A stretch of 6,909 nucleotides of DNA, from NCBI GenBank assembly GCA_021801305.1, contig JAJYYD010000037.1, forward strand, positions 1-6,909, read 5' to 3'. Shown here one piece after another: positions 4,588 through 6,909 of the stretch. Position 1 is the first letter of the stretch. Every line of letters begins with the position of its first letter. The notes beneath the pieces were generated by a model. That model searched no databases and was not told the DNA's origin. It saw nothing but the letters and a program-made list of their open reading frames with translations. The stretch comes from Thermoplasmata archaeon. GTDB lineage: Archaea > Thermoplasmatota > Thermoplasmata > Thermoplasmatales > Thermoplasmataceae. Both the position numbers and the translations under genes were made by a program.

Positions 4588-5667
4588 ATGGATTACAAAC
4601 AGATATTCGACTACGCAAGGGAGCTTGATACCATACTGATCCTCAACGGTGGGGAAGGACAGATAGACAAGACATTCTTTTATCTTACCCAGGCTGAATC
4701 AGGAATTTTCGAGGGTTCAGCGCTCATTGTGTCACAGGACGGCCTTAAAATTATCACATCCGAGCTTGAGGAAGAATCCGCAAGATCAACCGGACTTGAG
4801 GTCCTGGTGGCAAGGGGAAGGGAGGATTTCAACAGGATAATCAGGACATCACTTGAAAAGGTCAATTCTGTGGGAATTAACTATTCAGCCATATCACTTG
4901 GAATGTACAAAGACCTGCTCAAGGTAATTCCTGACAAGGAGTTCATAGACGTATCAAATTCCATACTCGAATCAAGGAAAAAGAAAACCGATGAAGAACT
5001 GGCCAAATTAAGACAGGCTGCCAGGATTGGGAGTGAGATATACGAGGAAGTCATTCAGTCTATCAAGGAAGGGATGACTGAGTACGAGCTCGCTTCAAAA
5101 ATGGTTTATGAAATGATGAATGCAGGAGCCTCAGGTCCCTCTTTCAGCACAATTGTCGGGTTCGGTCCCAGTTCTGCAATACCTCACTACTCTCCATCTG
5201 ACAGGAAGCTGAAGAAAGGTGATTTCGTTCTGACCGACTACGGGGCGCTTTACAAGGGTTACTGTTCAGATATAACACGCACAGCGGTGTTCGGGAGAGC
5301 CGACAGCAAGCAGAAGGAGATGTACAACATTGTAAAGGAAGCCCAGACGGAGAGCATGAAGACCATAAGGCAGGATATAAACGGAAAGGATGTTGATGAA
5401 GTCGCAAGAAAAATAATCGATGGAACCCAGTATAAGGGAAGGTTCATCCACAGCCTCGGGCATGGTCTCGGGCTTGACGTTCACGATCACCCTGCACTGG
5501 CAAGAAACTACGATTTCACGCTCAAGGATAGAATGGTCGTGACAGTAGAACCTGGAATATATGTGCCCAAGTATGGGGGCGTCAGGATTGAGGATGATGT
5601 AATAGTTAAGAAGGACGGGTTTGAGAAGATCACATCCGGACCATCGGATCTACTGGAAATAAGCTGA
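4588..5667 (+). CDS. M24-family metallopeptidase, probable Xaa-Pro dipeptidase/aminopeptidase
   Basis: These enzymes remove an N-terminal residue ahead of proline, in the cytoplasm, using two metal ions. The 359-residue length fits archaeal PepQ-type prolidases. Residues 1-125 form the creatinase-like N-terminal domain (strands ILILNG, SALIVSQDG, SVGINY), and the pita-bread catalytic domain starts near ESRKKKTDEELAKLRQAA (128-145). All five metal ligands are present: Asp217 in TDYGA, Asp228 in CSDITR, His292 in GHGLGLDVHD, Glu321 in VEPGIY and Glu335 in RIEDD. His200 in IPHYSP and His299 match the substrate-site histidines. Dipeptidase versus aminopeptidase specificity cannot be settled; methionine aminopeptidase is unlikely because of the extra N-terminal domain. 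The ATG at 4588 sits at the right distance from a TATA box. The TGA overlaps the priL ATG by one base (TGATG). Confidence 0.9.
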   Translation: MDYKQIFDYARELDTILILNGGEGQIDKTFFYLTQAESGIFEGSALIVSQDGLKIITSELEEESARSTGLEVLVARGREDFNRIIRTSLEKVNSVGINYSAISLGMYKDLLKVIPDKEFIDVSNSILESRKKKTDEELAKLRQAARIGSEIYEEVIQSIKEGMTEYELASKMVYEMMNAGASGPSFSTIVGFGPSSAIPHYSPSDRKLKKGDFVLTDYGALYKGYCSDITRTAVFGRADSKQKEMYNIVKEAQTESMKTIRQDINGKDVDEVARKIIDGTQYKGRFIHSLGHGLGLDVHDHPALARNYDFTLKDRMVVTVEPGIYVPKYGGVRIEDDVIVKKDGFEKITSGPSDLLEIS

Positions 5668-6695
5668 TGATACCGCTCTACAATTTCAAACCTGAAAAGA
5701 TCGGGGCAATCGGTGAGATCGAGAATATCTTCCGATCTCATGACCCAGCTATGGCGGATGCAAGGAAACGGGGCCAGGAAATAATCTACTTCCTTATTGA
5801 TTCTGAAAAGAATGAAAACCCGCCCCCAGTTGACTGCATCTCTTATTATTATTCCCTCTGGGTCCTGAAAGGGGTCAACGAGAACCCGCTGCTTACCCGA
5901 ACAATAAATTACCACCGGGATGTTCTGGAAAAACTGGTAATGGATGAAAAACTTGACGGGGATGATATTGAGACCTATGCAGAATCCATGGGGCTTTCGG
6001 CAGAATTTGATCCGTTAAAGGAGGTTTTCTATCTCCCTCTGAATCAGTTTGTGTCATGCAACAGCCGGCTAAGCGGATCAAGATACAGGCTTTCATACCA
6101 GCTTTTCAGGAATGGGGATGTCATACTCAACAGGGAAACCCTTGCAAAGATCATGAGAGAATACTTTGTTTTGAACTCAATAAAGGAAGTACATAAAATC
6201 AGGGAAGAAGATGCATTAAGCATTCTTCAGGACATTGATTATATAGATTCCCTGAAGGAACTCTACAAGGTAGTCGGTTCCAGGGGCATACTCGACCTGG
6301 GTTCGGTCGATTTCAAGATGTTCCCTCCATGCATCAACGAGTATATATCACAGATGAGGGACGGTGTCAACCTTCCCCATATGGCCAGGTTCACGATGGT
6401 GAGTTTCCTGAACAAGGTTGGAATGCCCCGGGATGACATAATCTCACTGTTCAAGACTGCCCCGGATTTCAATGAAAGAATGACAACATACCAGGTTGAT
6501 CACGTGACAGGGAATATATCAGGTACAGAGTATTCACCCCCCAAGTGTTCCGTCCTTCAATCAAACCACCTGTGCTACAAGGGAGACGACCGGCTCTGCA
6601 ACCAGGAATGGCTGAAGCACCCCCTGCAATACTACTCAATAAAGAAAAGGGCGGTTATGAGTCAAGGCGGCGCTCAAACATCTTCAAGAAAGTAG
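5667..6695 (+). CDS. priL: DNA primase large subunit PriL (iron-sulfur)
   Basis: PriL partners the catalytic subunit PriS to make the primers for replication. The 342 residues have an all-helical N-terminal part (about 1-205) and the conserved C-terminal iron-sulfur domain. The C-terminal domain contains FPPCINEYISQM (Cys222), HMARFTMVSFLNKVGM (238-253), TTYQVDHV (273-280), YSPPKC (Cys294), HLCYKG (Cys303), RLCN (Cys311) and HPLQYYSIKK (318-327). The four cysteines are the expected 4Fe-4S ligands. ATG overlaps the TGA of the peptidase gene, and the upstream sequence has only a weak purine stretch (GGAAA), suggesting termination-reinitiation. PriS is not in the window. The last 15 residues after the conserved core (Arg328 onward, rich in Ser/Gln/Gly) look unconstrained. 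Their codons lie mostly within the 41-bp overlap with the convergent SRP19 gene. Confidence 0.92.
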   Translation: MIPLYNFKPEKIGAIGEIENIFRSHDPAMADARKRGQEIIYFLIDSEKNENPPPVDCISYYYSLWVLKGVNENPLLTRTINYHRDVLEKLVMDEKLDGDDIETYAESMGLSAEFDPLKEVFYLPLNQFVSCNSRLSGSRYRLSYQLFRNGDVILNRETLAKIMREYFVLNSIKEVHKIREEDALSILQDIDYIDSLKELYKVVGSRGILDLGSVDFKMFPPCINEYISQMRDGVNLPHMARFTMVSFLNKVGMPRDDIISLFKTAPDFNERMTTYQVDHVTGNISGTEYSPPKCSVLQSNHLCYKGDDRLCNQEWLKHPLQYYSIKKRAVMSQGGAQTSSRK

Positions 6696-6909
6696 TTTTC
6701 CTTATTTCCGCTTCCACTGTGTACATCTTGCATGGTTCCCATGGGGTACGGGGATAACGGCATTCCTTGACCTCAAAATCTGCATTTATGGAACGCATGA
6801 AATCCACCAATTTCTGTTCATTGAAATTATGGGCAGCTTTCCTGGTTATCTTTCGCCCATAACTCCTGGAATTTTTTTCGTTAAAATACTGGGTGTAAAC
6901 CGTAAATCT
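6655..6909 (-). CDS. srp19: signal recognition particle 19 kDa protein (SRP19), N-terminus cut by window
   Basis: On the minus strand the frame is open from the window end (6909) to TAA at 6657-6655, giving 84 residues with no start codon inside. Near the N-terminus FTVYTQYF is followed by NSRSYGRKI (fragment residues 13-21), the conserved RNA-binding segment of SRP19. Later come YPRTPW (52-57) and a basic C-terminal helix (KTTFLKMFERRL). SRP19 binds helices 6 and 8 of 7S RNA and prepares it for SRP54, for targeting of membrane and secreted proteins. Comparison with archaeal SRP19 suggests only a few residues are missing upstream. The C-terminal lysine-rich tail seen in some relatives is absent. 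The gene converges on priL and overlaps its 3' end by 41 bp. Recognition rests on these motifs alone. Confidence 0.85.
   Translation of the reverse strand, partial: RFTVYTQYFNEKNSRSYGRKITRKAAHNFNEQKLVDFMRSINADFEVKECRYPRTPWEPCKMYTVEAEIRKTTFLKMFERRLDS

Noticed and set aside
4497..4628. A 43-codon plus-strand ORF starting ATGGCAAAT in the gap before the M24 peptidase gene
   Set aside because: It runs out of frame into the peptidase gene and across that gene's TATA box; its composition is not protein-like and no homology is recognised.
5508..5915. A 135-codon minus-strand ORF across the peptidase-priL junction
   Set aside because: It lies entirely antisense to two well-supported genes whose motifs explain the sequence.
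1..6909. Mobile element, CRISPR array or defence system
   Set aside because: No transposase, integrase, spaced direct repeats or defence-type domains seen; gene content and codon use are uniform and core-like.

Overview
The window looks like chromosomal DNA from a euryarchaeon of the Thermoplasmatales type. It encodes archaeal-type information-processing proteins (RNase P subunit Rpp21, the primase large subunit PriL, SRP19) and a Thermoplasma-like HAD phosphoglycolate phosphatase. Arginine is mostly written AGG/AGA and isoleucine often ATA. Several genes start a fixed distance (about 22-26 bases) after an A/T-rich TATA-like box with no Shine-Dalgarno motif, as expected for leaderless archaeal transcripts. 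The genus is not determinable from the sequence alone. No rRNA, tRNA, CRISPR array, insertion sequence or phage gene was seen.

Layout, left to right. Bases 1-784 (+) are the C-terminal half of an MMPL/RND membrane transporter cut by the window edge. Bases 785-1139 (+) hold a possible 36-residue ORF with its own promoter-like box, then a 75-residue protein of unknown function. Bases 1221-1804 (-) hold a small lysine-rich protein with 11-residue periodicity and the RNase P protein Rpp21. A 38-bp divergent gap separates Rpp21 from a HAD phosphatase (1843-2514, +). That gene ends tail to tail, with a 12-bp overlap, against a two-gene minus-strand operon of queE (4389-3760) and a dihydroorotase gene (3759-2503), in which the queE stop codon directly abuts the next ATG. 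After a 198-bp regulatory gap comes a plus-strand pair: an M24 peptidase (4588-5667) and priL (5667-6695), joined by a TGATG overlap. The last gene, SRP19 on the minus strand (6909-6655, 5' end outside the window), overlaps the priL 3' end by 41 bp.

Most of the content is core metabolism and information processing: tRNA 5' maturation (Rpp21), the 7-deazaguanine precursor of archaeosine (QueE), UMP synthesis (dihydroorotase), removal of phosphoglycolate, proline dipeptide turnover, replication priming and membrane protein targeting. The packing is tight, with two convergent overlaps and two translationally coupled pairs.

I see no convincing undescribed multi-gene system. The parts least explained by known families are the 818-1139 locus (tiny ORF plus 75-residue protein), the LEA-like 62-residue protein, and a 15-bp near-perfect palindrome just upstream of queE.
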